From Bacteriovorax sp. BSW11_IV (lineage in GTDB: Bacteria; Bdellovibrionota; Bacteriovoracia; Bacteriovoracales; Bacteriovoracaceae), in assembly GCF_000447755.1 (NCBI RefSeq), contig NZ_AUNE01000043.1, positions 54,728-118,727 on the forward strand: a DNA stretch of 64,000 bases. Direction: 5' to 3'. The notes beneath the pieces were generated by a model. The model made no database searches, had not been told where the DNA came from, and saw only the letters and a program-made list of their open reading frames with translations. Position numbers and translations under genes: made by a program. Positions within the stretch are counted from its first letter, which is position 1. Each line of letters opens with the position of its first letter. Positions 54,225 to 62,772 of this stretch are shown piece after piece.

Positions 54225-54560
54225 ATAACGAACAAATCTATTATCGCCATCAACCAAAATACATTTTGGTTCAACTAGTTTTTCAGAAAATTCAAAACCA
54301 ATGATGATAACTTCTTCGCCTTTTTTAATAAGGTGAGCGGCCGCGCCGTTGATACAAATAACACCACTTCCACGGGCCCCAGCAATGACGTAAGTTTCAA
54401 GACGGGCGCCTGATGTATTACTTACGATCAAAACTTTTTGACCAACCCAAAGATCACATTTATCAAGAAGGTCTTGATCAATTGTGACACTTCCAACGTA
54501 GCTAACATCAGCTTGAGTTACAGTGGCCTTGTGAATTTTACTTTGTAATAGTTCTCTCAT
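54219..54560 (-). CDS. panD: Aspartate 1-decarboxylase
   Basis: Makes beta-alanine for pantothenate and coenzyme A. The 113-residue proenzyme is cut between Gly23 and Ser24 (SYVGSVTID) to make the pyruvoyl cofactor; [20 protein letters not shown] is the second active-site loop. It is transcribed with pgsA and serB on the same strand, but its own promoter (54569-54597) suggests separate expression. The mRNA may have no leader. Confidence 0.97.
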   Translation of the reverse strand: MRELLQSKIHKATVTQADVSYVGSVTIDQDLLDKCDLWVGQKVLIVSNTSGARLETYVIAGARGSGVICINGAAAHLIKKGEEVIIIGFEFSEKLVEPKCILVDGDNRFVRYL

Positions 54561-54568
54561 GGGGGCCG

Positions 54569-54597
54569 ATTATGGCCCCTTCGCTTTTTTTTGGCAA
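54569..54597 (-). promoter_or_regulatory. panD promoter, leaderless type
   Basis: On the minus strand TTGCCA (54597-54592) is 17 bases from CATAAT (54574-54569), five of six matches each. Only 8 bases separate the -10 from the ATG, so transcription should start within about two bases of it; no ribosome site is present. The stem GGGGCC/GGCCCC (54562-54579) covers the -10. Confidence 0.65.
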
Positions 54598-54610
54598 TAC
54601 TTTCTGAACT

Positions 54611-55804
54611 TTATTCTACGACTGGCCCAGGAATTCCAAGGAAGTAGAGAATTGAAGTCATTGGTCCGTGAGACATATGTTGTGAGGCCTTCTTTTTAAC
54701 AATTTCCTTAGCATGGAAGGCTATTCCTAGACCTGCTGCAGCGAGCATCGGCAGATCATTGGCCCCATCACCGATGGCCACGACTTGTTCCATATTGATA
54801 CCCTCTTGCTGGGCAATAAGTTTTGTTAACATGGCCTTCTGTTCAGCATTAACGATCGTTCCCTCTAATTCGCCAGTCAGTTTTCCATCAATAATTTTTA
54901 ATTCATTGGCAAAGGCGTAGTCGAGACCGAGCTTGTCTTTTAAGGCATTAGCAAAGAAGCTAAACCCACCTGAGATCACCGCAACTTTATATCCAAGGGA
55001 TTTAATTGTGGCGATAAATTCTTCTACTCCCGGAGTGAGGGGAAGAGTGTCGAGAATTTCTTTCATCTTCTCAACTTCAAGTCCCTTCAGTTTTGAGACG
55101 CGCTCTTTTAGGGCCTCATTGAAGTCAATTTCACCATTCATGGCCTTTTCTGTGACTTCAGCAATTTGCTCACCAACCCCATGAACTTTACCCATCTCAT
55201 CAATGACTTCTGCTTGAATAAGAGTTGAATCCATATCAAAAACAATAAGTCTTTTGCTTCTTCTAAAAATATTGTCTTTCAAAAAGGCCACATCAATTTG
55301 ATGATCAGTACTAATTTTTAAAAGTTCAGATTTTGTTTCATTCCAATCAATTGATTTTGGAACAGTCGTCAAAATTTCTAACGATGAAAAGTCTTTTGGT
55401 GAAACGCGATCAATGCGATGGATATTGATATTTCTATCGGCCAGAAGACTTGCGACATCACGGACAAAATGTGATGTGATGGGTTCAGTTGAAACACAAT
55501 TTAATATAAACTTTTCCCCATAGCTTGCATGCTTGTCATCTTCTGGTGAAAGAATTTTGTACGAGAGCTTGAGGCCCATCTTGTGGCATTGAAAAAGAAG
55601 GTCTTTAATGACGTGATCGTCTTTATCTTCAAGTTCTGTGTCCTGAATCAAAAGGACAAAGCTTAGGGACAGGAGGCCGTAGGTTACTGACTGTCCCATA
55701 TCAAGAATTGGAACACTAGAGCGCGAAATGATTTTCATAAGCGCACTTGTAATACCAGGGTGGTCACCACCACTTACTGTAAAAAGTATTTTTTTTTCAT
55801 TCAT
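54611..55804 (-). CDS. serB: Phosphoserine phosphatase with ACT domains
   Basis: Final step of serine synthesis. The 397-residue protein has ACT-like regulatory domains (about 5-165), then the HAD phosphatase: FDMDSTLIQAEVIDEM (nucleophile Asp), AVISGGFSFFANALKDKLG and VAIGDGANDLPMLAAAG. I use the ATG at 55804; a GTG at 55816 is in the same frame. It overlaps pgsA by 8 bases, so the two are coupled. Serine could be feedback sensor through the ACT part. Confidence 0.95.
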   Translation of the reverse strand: MNEKKILFTVSGGDHPGITSALMKIISRSSVPILDMGQSVTYGLLSLSFVLLIQDTELEDKDDHVIKDLLFQCHKMGLKLSYKILSPEDDKHASYGEKFILNCVSTEPITSHFVRDVASLLADRNINIHRIDRVSPKDFSSLEILTTVPKSIDWNETKSELLKISTDHQIDVAFLKDNIFRRSKRLIVFDMDSTLIQAEVIDEMGKVHGVGEQIAEVTEKAMNGEIDFNEALKERVSKLKGLEVEKMKEILDTLPLTPGVEEFIATIKSLGYKVAVISGGFSFFANALKDKLGLDYAFANELKIIDGKLTGELEGTIVNAEQKAMLTKLIAQQEGINMEQVVAIGDGANDLPMLAAAGLGIAFHAKEIVKKKASQHMSHGPMTSILYFLGIPGPVVE

Positions 55805-56462
55805 CGTTTTGTTCACTTTCCATCACTTTTGCTGCAACTTTTTCTTTCTTTGCAAGCTTAGTTTGTTTTCTAGCAGAGGCAAGTTTCTTTATAGTAGAAC
55901 TTGAGTACTCTAAGGCCGAGTATAAGCTAAAAAACGATGCCAGGAAAATAAAAATCGTTCCAATGATCGGCATCGGGATACCGAATGGATGGTCATTGGC
56001 CATAAGAAAAGGAATGGCGAGCATTTGGAAAGTTGTTTTCCATTTACCTAAACTTCCAACGGGAACACTCAGTCCTCTTTCAGTCGCTAGAAGTCTTAAA
56101 CTTGTAATATACATTTCACGCAACACAAGAATAACAACAATAATTGAGTGTACGCGTCCCAATGCTTCGAGAAGAATAAGACTAGAGACTACGAGAAATT
56201 TGTCAGCGATTGGATCTAGGAAAGAGCCAAATACTGTTACAATTTTTCTTTTACGGGCAATATAACCATCAAAAAAATCTGTAATCGATGCCACAACAAA
56301 AGTCCAAGCAGCAACATAACCAAGAGTTTTATGATAGGGAACGAGTAAATCTGTAGAGCAGATAAATAGGGCCCCGATAATAATCGGGATAAGAATCATG
56401 CGAAATATAGTGAGGCGATTGGGAAGGTTATCGATTTCCCATTCGTGGTCATTAGTTGACAT
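55797..56462 (-). CDS. pgsA: CDP-alcohol phosphatidyltransferase (phosphatidylglycerophosphate synthase)
   Basis: A 221-residue inner-membrane enzyme that joins CDP-diacylglycerol and glycerol 3-phosphate on the way to phosphatidylglycerol. The family signature is split over DFFDGYIARKRKIVTVFGSFLDPIADK (about 60-87, D-G-x2-A-R-x8-G-x3-D-x3-D). Six membrane helices are likely. The C-terminal 35 residues are charged. The next gene, serB, overlaps. PgsA is the most likely call; phosphatidylserine or cardiolipin synthase of the same fold is possible. Confidence 0.9.
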   Translation of the reverse strand: MSTNDHEWEIDNLPNRLTIFRMILIPIIIGALFICSTDLLVPYHKTLGYVAAWTFVVASITDFFDGYIARKRKIVTVFGSFLDPIADKFLVVSSLILLEALGRVHSIIVVILVLREMYITSLRLLATERGLSVPVGSLGKWKTTFQMLAIPFLMANDHPFGIPMPIIGTIFIFLASFFSLYSALEYSSSTIKKLASARKQTKLAKKEKVAAKVMESEQNDE

Positions 56463-56628
56463 GAGTAGTCCTCTTTTTGATTGAGTTTATAATATTTTGC
56501 GCTTGTTGGTGGCATTTGTGAAGTTAAACTTTGACCGAATTTTCCCTCTATAAGGCAGGGCGCATCTCGTATTATCCTAATAGGGTAAAAGTTGTGCTGC
56601 CAAGTACTGTAAAAAAGGAAATTTTGAC

Positions 56629-57363
56629 ATGGAAAGACATTTAAACTTAATTAAAAACGAAACATTGCCAACGGAAAAAAGAATTTTCCCACGCTTTCCT
56701 TTTAGTTTTTTGACTTTCAAAAGTGACGCAAGCGATGCGCAAACAGATCATGTTTTTGAAGTTGTCGACATTTCTTATACTGGTATGCAAATGCTTCTTA
56801 AATTTGGTGCCCATAATTATACTACAGACTCTCAACTCTCTGGCACAGTTCACTGGAAAGGGGCAACGATCAATGTTAAGGGCACTGTTAAGTGGATTAA
56901 CGAACAGCGCCTTGGTGTAAAGTTTGAACTCAATGATACTTTTTCAATGGCGTTAAAGAAATTTCTTTCTGTGGAAAATGCCATCAGTTGTATGCGTCCA
57001 ATCCACGGTGGACATATGGGTATTGAGCTACCGGCCAATCTTCGTTATTGGTTAAGAGCAGATGGACCTTTTGAAGTGTTTGTCTGGAGTCACACTGATC
57101 ACGAACTTTCTAAATTTCAAGTTATCACAATGGAAAACTTTATTGAATGGGAAGATGGTAAAGGACTAAAGTCTGGTCGCGTTCTTTCTAAAAGAGATTT
57201 GGACACACCTCTATTTCAAGAAGATGAGTGTGTTTTTCAAATTGATGAAGGATTCGATAAAGACAAGCTCTCCTTTGCAACGAAGGTTGTTGAAAACGTT
57301 CCTGGACATTATTTAACAGCTGAAGTTAAAGAATTTATTCTTATGAAATTAGGGGCCAAATAG
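56629..57363 (+). CDS. PilZ-domain protein
   Basis: A 244-residue protein with an N-terminal PilZ domain (about 15-115). The c-di-GMP motifs are complete: RxxxR at Arg18-Arg22 (KRIFPRFPF) and the D-x-S-x-x-G at Asp47-Gly52 (VDISYTG). The C-terminal half (about 130-244) is beta-rich and unknown. c-di-GMP controls the free-living and predatory switch in Bdellovibrio; this protein may be an effector (inference). AAGGAAA lies before the ATG. Transcribed alone. Confidence 0.9.
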   Translation: MERHLNLIKNETLPTEKRIFPRFPFSFLTFKSDASDAQTDHVFEVVDISYTGMQMLLKFGAHNYTTDSQLSGTVHWKGATINVKGTVKWINEQRLGVKFELNDTFSMALKKFLSVENAISCMRPIHGGHMGIELPANLRYWLRADGPFEVFVWSHTDHELSKFQVITMENFIEWEDGKGLKSGRVLSKRDLDTPLFQEDECVFQIDEGFDKDKLSFATKVVENVPGHYLTAEVKEFILMKLGAK

Positions 57364-57379
57364 GCCCTCTAATTGTCTT

Positions 57380-57823
57380 TTAGAATTTACAGATCCAACG
57401 ATCTGTTGATTTGAAAATAAAATAAGGGCATCGATATGTTCTTTCAAGTGTGATTGAATCTTCTGAGAGAATCATGCGCGAGACAACTTTTTTTGCAGGT
57501 GCCCACTTTCCACAAATTTGTCCGCCAAAATCTTCTGTGGCCTGGTAAGTGACAACAGTCTCCCCACGCTTTTCTTTGATACTGTCGATCATATTTGAAA
57601 AAACAAAGTAACCATAATCACGCTTAAATTTAAGCCAAAATGTAGAATATGTTTTGCCATCATCCACTTGTAAAAAACACTCACCTTTATTTTGATCTTC
57701 AAAATCGGCCTTCGTCACATAACCTGTTCCCGTTAGACCTTCAAAGCGTGCGACCATTTGGCGCAGATCACTTTGGGCCCATGTGCTTGTGCAAAGTGTT
57801 AGCATAAGAATTAAAGCTTTCAT
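57380..57823 (-). CDS. Secreted protein of unknown function
   Basis: A 147-residue exported protein with a signal peptide (1-16, ending TWA). The mature part has about five cysteines (GECFLQ, QICGKW, YRCPYF, WICKF) and looks beta-rich. AGAGGAA precedes the ATG. Family not recognised. Confidence 0.7.
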   Translation of the reverse strand: MKALILMLTLCTSTWAQSDLRQMVARFEGLTGTGYVTKADFEDQNKGECFLQVDDGKTYSTFWLKFKRDYGYFVFSNMIDSIKEKRGETVVTYQATEDFGGQICGKWAPAKKVVSRMILSEDSITLERTYRCPYFIFKSTDRWICKF

Positions 57824-57973
57824 TGATTTCCTCTTTTATGATTTTGTTAGGGGATACTATAGCGGGGCATTAAAAGCAACTTTTTTTGCTTTCTCCCTTT
57901 TCGATAGGTCATCAGAGACGTATACTGATTTTGAATATTTTTCGCAATTTATCTAGATAAAAAGGATGGTTTT

Positions 57974-58927
57974 ATGAACCGCAATTTAGCTTTGGAATTT
58001 GTCCGCGTAACTGAGATGGCCGCTATTGCTTCTGCTCGTTTAATGGGAAGAGGCGATGAGAAGGCCGCTGACCAGGCAGCTGTTGATGCCATGAGAGCAA
58101 TGCTCGATTCTGTAGACTGTGATGCCACAGTAGTTATCGGTGAAGGTGAAAGAGACGAAGCGCCAATGCTTTATATTGGTGAAAAAGTAGGTTCTGGTAA
58201 CGGTCCTGAACTTGAAATTGCGCTTGATCCGCTAGAAGGTACGACAGTTTGTGCTGTTGGTGGTTACAACTCTATTTCAGTAATGGCCATTGCAGAGAAG
58301 GGATGTCTTTTAAATGCTCCTGATACATATATGCAAAAAATTGCTGTAGGTAAGGAAGGTAAGGGCTGTATTAATATCAATGATTCAGCTTCTGAAAACC
58401 TTCGTCGTCTAGCTGAAGCAAAAAAATGTCGCGTTCAAGATCTAACGGCCGTAATTCTTGATCGTCCTCGTCACAAAGATCTTATTGAAGAAGTAAGACG
58501 TGCTGGCGCTCGTATACAGTTAATTGGTGATGGAGACGTATCTGCTGCTATCGCTTGTTGTAACCCAAATTCTGGTGTTGATATTCTTTTTGGTATCGGT
58601 GGTGCTCCTGAGGGTGTCATCGCTGCTGCTGCTCTTCGTTGTATGGGCGGGGACTTTCAAGGTGTTTTAAAGCCAAGAAATGAAGAAGAAGTTGAAAGGG
58701 CCCTAAAAATGGGTATTAAAGACATGAACAAAGTATTCTCTATCGAAGAGCTTGCTTCTGGTCACGTTATGTTTGTTGCGACAGGTGTTACATCTGGAAG
58801 TTTCCTAAGAGGAGTTCAATTCAAGCCTTGGGGAGCTATCACTCACTCACTTGTTATGAGAAGTCAGTCGGGAACGATTCGCCATATTGAAGCTGAACAC
58901 CACTTTGATACAAAACCACGTTACTAA
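57974..58927 (+). CDS. glpX: Fructose-1,6-bisphosphatase, class II
   Basis: Gluconeogenic phosphatase acting on fructose 1,6-bisphosphate. The 317-residue protein has the class II signature ALDPLEGTT (metal Asp and Glu), the N-terminal LEFVRVTEMAAIASARLMGR and the GEGERDEAPMLYIGEKVG loop. AAGGAT precedes the ATG. It heads a likely operon with the SRPBCC-type gene 9 bases later and two further genes. In a predator that lives on amino acids, gluconeogenesis should be important (inference). Confidence 0.97.
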   Translation: MNRNLALEFVRVTEMAAIASARLMGRGDEKAADQAAVDAMRAMLDSVDCDATVVIGEGERDEAPMLYIGEKVGSGNGPELEIALDPLEGTTVCAVGGYNSISVMAIAEKGCLLNAPDTYMQKIAVGKEGKGCININDSASENLRRLAEAKKCRVQDLTAVILDRPRHKDLIEEVRRAGARIQLIGDGDVSAAIACCNPNSGVDILFGIGGAPEGVIAAAALRCMGGDFQGVLKPRNEEEVERALKMGIKDMNKVFSIEELASGHVMFVATGVTSGSFLRGVQFKPWGAITHSLVMRSQSGTIRHIEAEHHFDTKPRY

Positions 58928-58936
58928 GGATTAGTT

Positions 58937-59362
58937 ATGGCAAAGGCACAAAGAACAGAAACATTTGATGTTGCTATTGATAAAATATACGATGTTATCG
59001 TTAATTATAAATCTTACCCAGAGTTCGTTGATGGCGTGAGCTCTATTGAAGTTCTTGAACAAAACGAAGCGGGGGCAAGGGTAAAATATTCTCTGAATCT
59101 CATTAAGAAATTTTCTTATATCCTAAAGCTAAAGCACGAAAAACCAAATCGTGTTAGCTGGACTTTTGAATCAGGTGATCTATTTAAATTAAATAATGGT
59201 TCATGGGATTTAAAAGACAATGGTAATGGAACAACTGAAGTCACATACTCTCTTGAAGTAGATGTAAAAGGTTTCGTTCCTGGAGCAATCGTTAACAAAC
59301 TAACAGAAAGCTCTTTGCCTGCAATGATGAAGTCTTATAATAAAAGAGCTAAAGAAGCTTAA
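58937..59362 (+). CDS. SRPBCC-fold protein, Coq10/RatA type
   Basis: A 141-residue START-fold protein. The plan (FDVAIDKIYDVIVNYKSYPEF, then GARVKYSLNL, WTFESGDLFKLNNGSWDLKD and a long C-terminal helix) fits the Coq10/RatA branch, which binds lipids or quinones, or acts as an anti-association factor on ribosomes. The sequence does not separate these. AGGA precedes the ATG. Between glpX and the 108-residue gene. Confidence 0.83.
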   Translation: MAKAQRTETFDVAIDKIYDVIVNYKSYPEFVDGVSSIEVLEQNEAGARVKYSLNLIKKFSYILKLKHEKPNRVSWTFESGDLFKLNNGSWDLKDNGNGTTEVTYSLEVDVKGFVPGAIVNKLTESSLPAMMKSYNKRAKEA

Positions 59363-59371
59363 GAGGTGAGT

Positions 59372-59698
59372 ATGAGCGAGGATAATAAAAAAGACAGTGG
59401 TATTTCTGATGTAATCAAAAAAGTTGTTTCAATTGGAATTGGGGCCGCTTTTATGACTGAAGAATCTGTCAAAGGTATCCTCGCTGATTTGCCTCTTCCA
59501 AAAGATATTATCAATGGGCTTACTCAAAATGCGAAGACGGCCAAAGAAGATTTTTCTAAATCTATTAGAGAAGAACTATCTAAGCAAATGTCTAAGGTTG
59601 ATCCGAGTAAGCTTGTGGAAGATTTGATTGATAAATACGATATTCAAGTCGAAGCTAAGTTTAAATTCACAAAGAAAAATCCAAAAGACTCAGAGTAA
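59372..59698 (+). CDS. Helical protein of unknown function
   Basis: A 108-residue protein (ATG at 59372, AAGAGG ahead). It is predicted nearly all helical, with VVSIGIGAAFMTEESVKGIL near the N-terminus and a charged tail, a layout like phasin-type proteins but without clear homology. Sits between the SRPBCC-type and YggS-type genes. Confidence 0.7.
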   Translation: MSEDNKKDSGISDVIKKVVSIGIGAAFMTEESVKGILADLPLPKDIINGLTQNAKTAKEDFSKSIREELSKQMSKVDPSKLVEDLIDKYDIQVEAKFKFTKKNPKDSE

Positions 59699-59703
59699 TC
59701 CTA

Positions 59704-60411
59704 ATGGACAGAAAGGCGCAGCTTAAATCTCAATTTCAAGAGGTTTATAACGAGATCGACTCTCATAAGAGCACGACCAAAGATGTTCATCTTGTCGCTG
59801 TTACTAAGTATTCACCTTTTTCTGATATTGAATTGAGTTATGATGTCGGTCATCGCGATTTCGGTGAAAATCGTGTGGCCGAACTTTTAGAGAAGGCCAA
59901 TTTGGCCATGGACAAAGGGTTGAAGAATATTCGTTGGCATTTTATTGGACATCTTCAATCTAACAAAATGGCAAAACTTCTTACTGTTCCTCATTTAAAT
60001 TTCATTCACAGTATTCATTCGAAAAAATTATTAGAGCTTCTTCATGCTAAATCTGTTGGCATTGACCATGCTCCGATTGGCTATTTTTTGCAAGTGAATA
60101 CTTCTTTCGAAGACGAAAAGTCTGGATTTGAAACTTATGATGAATTAACTGAAGCGGTTAATTTTTGTCTTCAAAAAGATACTGATAAATTAAAACTCAA
60201 AGGTCTTATGACCATGGGTAAAATTCGCACCGATGATGTGAGAACAAGTGCTAAGGAATGTTTTTCTAAACTTGTGGATTTTAAGAAACATTTGGAAGGT
60301 GATTTTTCAGTAGATTTAATGCTCTCTATGGGCATGAGTAGTGATTATGATATTGCTATAAATCTAGGTTCTGACTTTATACGAGTAGGGTCAAAAATTT
60401 ATAAGGACTAA
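59704..60411 (+). CDS. YggS-family PLP homeostasis protein
   Basis: A 235-residue PLP-binding protein (YggS/ProSC group), an alpha/beta barrel that keeps free PLP low. The PLP Lys is in LVAVTKYSP (about 37); DFGENRV and WHFIGHLQSNK are the group signatures; MGMSSDYDIAINLGSDFIRVG is the phosphate-binding end. It has no strong ribosome site but follows the previous stop by 5 bases, so coupling is likely. Its stop overlaps the minus-strand gene at 60408-60411. Confidence 0.94.
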   Translation: MDRKAQLKSQFQEVYNEIDSHKSTTKDVHLVAVTKYSPFSDIELSYDVGHRDFGENRVAELLEKANLAMDKGLKNIRWHFIGHLQSNKMAKLLTVPHLNFIHSIHSKKLLELLHAKSVGIDHAPIGYFLQVNTSFEDEKSGFETYDELTEAVNFCLQKDTDKLKLKGLMTMGKIRTDDVRTSAKECFSKLVDFKKHLEGDFSVDLMLSMGMSSDYDIAINLGSDFIRVGSKIYKD

Positions 60412-61919
60412 TGCTTAGGTCTACTCTCTAGATACTTTAAATAGAACTTATCTTTATCCTCTTTTAAAAGAGAATAATTATAATGGCAAAATTTCTTAAT
60501 AGAGCTCTCTAAATAACCAGCGTACTCATAATCATAGAATAGTGACGTCACAGGCTTTAGGGTCGTGCTCAAGCTTCCAAAAATTGAGTAGCAACCACCA
60601 CCATCACTAAATCGCAAATACTCTTCTTTGAAACGAGTAAAGAATAGATCAGTGTTATCAATCATTATATCTCTAATAATCTCATTTCTATCATTATAGA
60701 TTTCTGGTTTTGAAGGGACTTGAAAGTTTAAATATTTGCTATAATTTTCTAAGTTTTCATAAAGAAGGCCCATTGCCAGATTTTCATTTCTATCAAAATA
60801 ATTCATTAATGCGTTTTTTGCTACACACTCATTGATTTCATTAATTCTTGATTTGTCATCAAAGAAGTAGCGAAAGTGCTCTATTGTACATTTGTTATTT
60901 TGCGTGGCCGTCGCCACGACTTCACTTGTGAGTTGAACATTGTTTAAAGTTTCATTAATGACTTTGAACTGAGTCACAGAATCACAGTTCTTTTCTTCTA
61001 AGAATTCGACACCATAGAAAACGGCATTTTTTATAAACTGATATTTCTTCGGGTCTAGATCTTTCAGTTTCTGGGGTGAGTAGCGATATGAAGAAACGCT
61101 CTCGGCAAATTCTTCAGATTGAGAGGCCTTACCATATTCAGAAATAACTCTTTCTGGATGATTGAGATTCCAGCGCTTGCCTTCTTTTTCCCAACCTGAG
61201 AACTGATCCCAGCGCCAGTTCTTATGGATTTCAAATTTCGCTGACATATTGTGTGCAAGTTCGTGAAAGACGATATACTCTTTCATATGCTCATCATACT
61301 CTTGCCATGCACTGAAGATTTCTATTGTGGCATTGGCAATTGTTCCTTTTTTAATACTTACCTTTTCTTCGTCTACCAAAATAAGCTGCTTGTTAGCATA
61401 CATTTTTTGATAAAAGCTTGGTTGAGATTCTAGGGCACGAATGACAACTGAGAGATCTTTTTTACTAAATTCTTTCGCAATATCTTTTGGATAGTGTGAA
61501 GTATTGTATCCATATTTACTAAGGATATAGGCGTGGAAGACACCATTTCCTTCAACGAAAAGATTGTCTAGAGCACAGCGAACATCATGACAATCTTTGA
61601 TTTGATCATTTTTTGACAGATCAATTTGTATCGCATCTTGGCGGTCTCTATTAAGTAAATCTCTTTTAGTCATCAAAGTGGCAAAGAGATCGAGAAGGGT
61701 AGTGTCTTCATTTTTAAAGACATGTCCTAGTATTGTTCGTGTTTCTTTTTTATGTGATTTTTGAGAGTCGAGATATTTTAGGACATCTTCAAGTTCAATA
61801 TCTTTTTTCGCACATGTCTTATTAACGACATCTTCTTTTGAAACGGCCCACCAAGAATCTTCTTCAGCGTGGGCCGATGTGATAAGTGTAAAAAATAGGA
61901 ATATTAAAAGAGTTTTAAT
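60408..61919 (-). CDS. Secreted HExxH metallopeptidase-like protein with AUU start
   Basis: A 503-residue protein. The frame lacks ATG, GTG or TTG near its 5' end, yet it is open up to a TAG at 61922-61920; directly after this stop comes ATT (61919), then a perfect signal peptide (KTLLIFLFFTLITSAHA). GAGGG lies six bases before ATT, so AUU is the likely start. The zinc motif HELAH is at His219-His223 with EEFAES about 60 residues later as possible third ligand, a gluzincin plan. It starts 11 bases after the secreted protein gene at 61931 and is in its operon. Substrates unknown. Confidence 0.72.
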   Translation of the reverse strand: MKTLLIFLFFTLITSAHAEEDSWWAVSKEDVVNKTCAKKDIELEDVLKYLDSQKSHKKETRTILGHVFKNEDTTLLDLFATLMTKRDLLNRDRQDAIQIDLSKNDQIKDCHDVRCALDNLFVEGNGVFHAYILSKYGYNTSHYPKDIAKEFSKKDLSVVIRALESQPSFYQKMYANKQLILVDEEKVSIKKGTIANATIEIFSAWQEYDEHMKEYIVFHELAHNMSAKFEIHKNWRWDQFSGWEKEGKRWNLNHPERVISEYGKASQSEEFAESVSSYRYSPQKLKDLDPKKYQFIKNAVFYGVEFLEEKNCDSVTQFKVINETLNNVQLTSEVVATATQNNKCTIEHFRYFFDDKSRINEINECVAKNALMNYFDRNENLAMGLLYENLENYSKYLNFQVPSKPEIYNDRNEIIRDIMIDNTDLFFTRFKEEYLRFSDGGGCYSIFGSLSTTLKPVTSLFYDYEYAGYLESSIKKFCHYNYSLLKEDKDKFYLKYLESRPKH

Positions 61920-61930
61920 CTAGAACCCTC

Positions 61931-62509
61931 TTATTTCATTAGTACTCTAAAAGCACTTGCAGTCACTTCTCTTTCAGAAGAGTAATCACCAAGTTCTCTT
62001 TTCTCACTAAAAACGATATCAACGTTTACATATGAGTTGTATTGAGTATTTCCATTATTAACTGTAGTTCTTGCAATTGTGTCATTTGCAAGGTCCATGT
62101 CAATAACCTCTTCAGTTGCCTTAATAGCGAAGATTTCTTTTTCAAATAAAAGAGCACCTTCATCTGTATAAGCTCTGATTTTGAAATTATTTCTTGTAAT
62201 AAGAACTGTATCAACACCGTTGTATGAAATTGAGCTTGCTTGATCAACTCTAACATTTTCAAATGCAACTGAGCCATCTTCTTGCATATTACATTTCACA
62301 GCACTTAGAAGGAAATTAACGTTTACGATATCTTCTGATCTTTCAATTTTAGGAGAATAGATCTTGTATGAAATTTCATCCGCACGAGAAAGATCCGACT
62401 TTGATTGGCAATAACGAGCACCACCATCAAATAGTTTTGCGATTTTTACATCAGAGGCAAAAGAATTAAACATTGTACCCAAAAGAATTAGACTCATTAA
62501 ACTCTTCAT
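61931..62509 (-). CDS. Secreted protein of unknown function
   Basis: A 192-residue exported protein. I start at the ATG at 62509 (AAGGTGG ahead), which opens a signal peptide (MKSLMSLILLGTMFNSFA). The mature part is beta-rich (YKIYSPKIERSEDIVNVNFL, then VLITRNNFKIRAY) and has a Cys pair (RYCQSK, VKCNMQ). It is the first gene of an operon with the HExxH protein; it may be its partner (inference). Confidence 0.72.
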   Translation of the reverse strand: MKSLMSLILLGTMFNSFASDVKIAKLFDGGARYCQSKSDLSRADEISYKIYSPKIERSEDIVNVNFLLSAVKCNMQEDGSVAFENVRVDQASSISYNGVDTVLITRNNFKIRAYTDEGALLFEKEIFAIKATEEVIDMDLANDTIARTTVNNGNTQYNSYVNVDIVFSEKRELGDYSSEREVTASAFRVLMK

Positions 62510-62701
62510 GAAGACCACCTTATAAAATGATTTAGTTTGGTGAGTGTAGGAGAATATCTGATGTTGCGCCACAGCAAAATGACCATCTAGTATTAATTAC
62601 ATTTATATGATCACTAGCCAATTATTGGATAACTGGCCATTAACTACCTAATAATACATAGTAAAATTTACTTAAAGTCAGATTTATAGAGATTATTAGG
62701 T

Positions 62702-62730
62702 TTGACTTGGGTATACATGTTGAATATTGT
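62702..62730 (+). promoter_or_regulatory. Promoter of the 2-oxoglutarate oxygenase gene
   Basis: TTGACT (62702-62707) and TATTGT (62725-62730) are exactly 17 bases apart. The -35 equals that of fusA. Transcription should begin near 62737. Confidence 0.6.
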
Positions 62731-62772
62731 GCACCCTGTATAGAATTTAAAACAATAATAAGGGGAAATACA

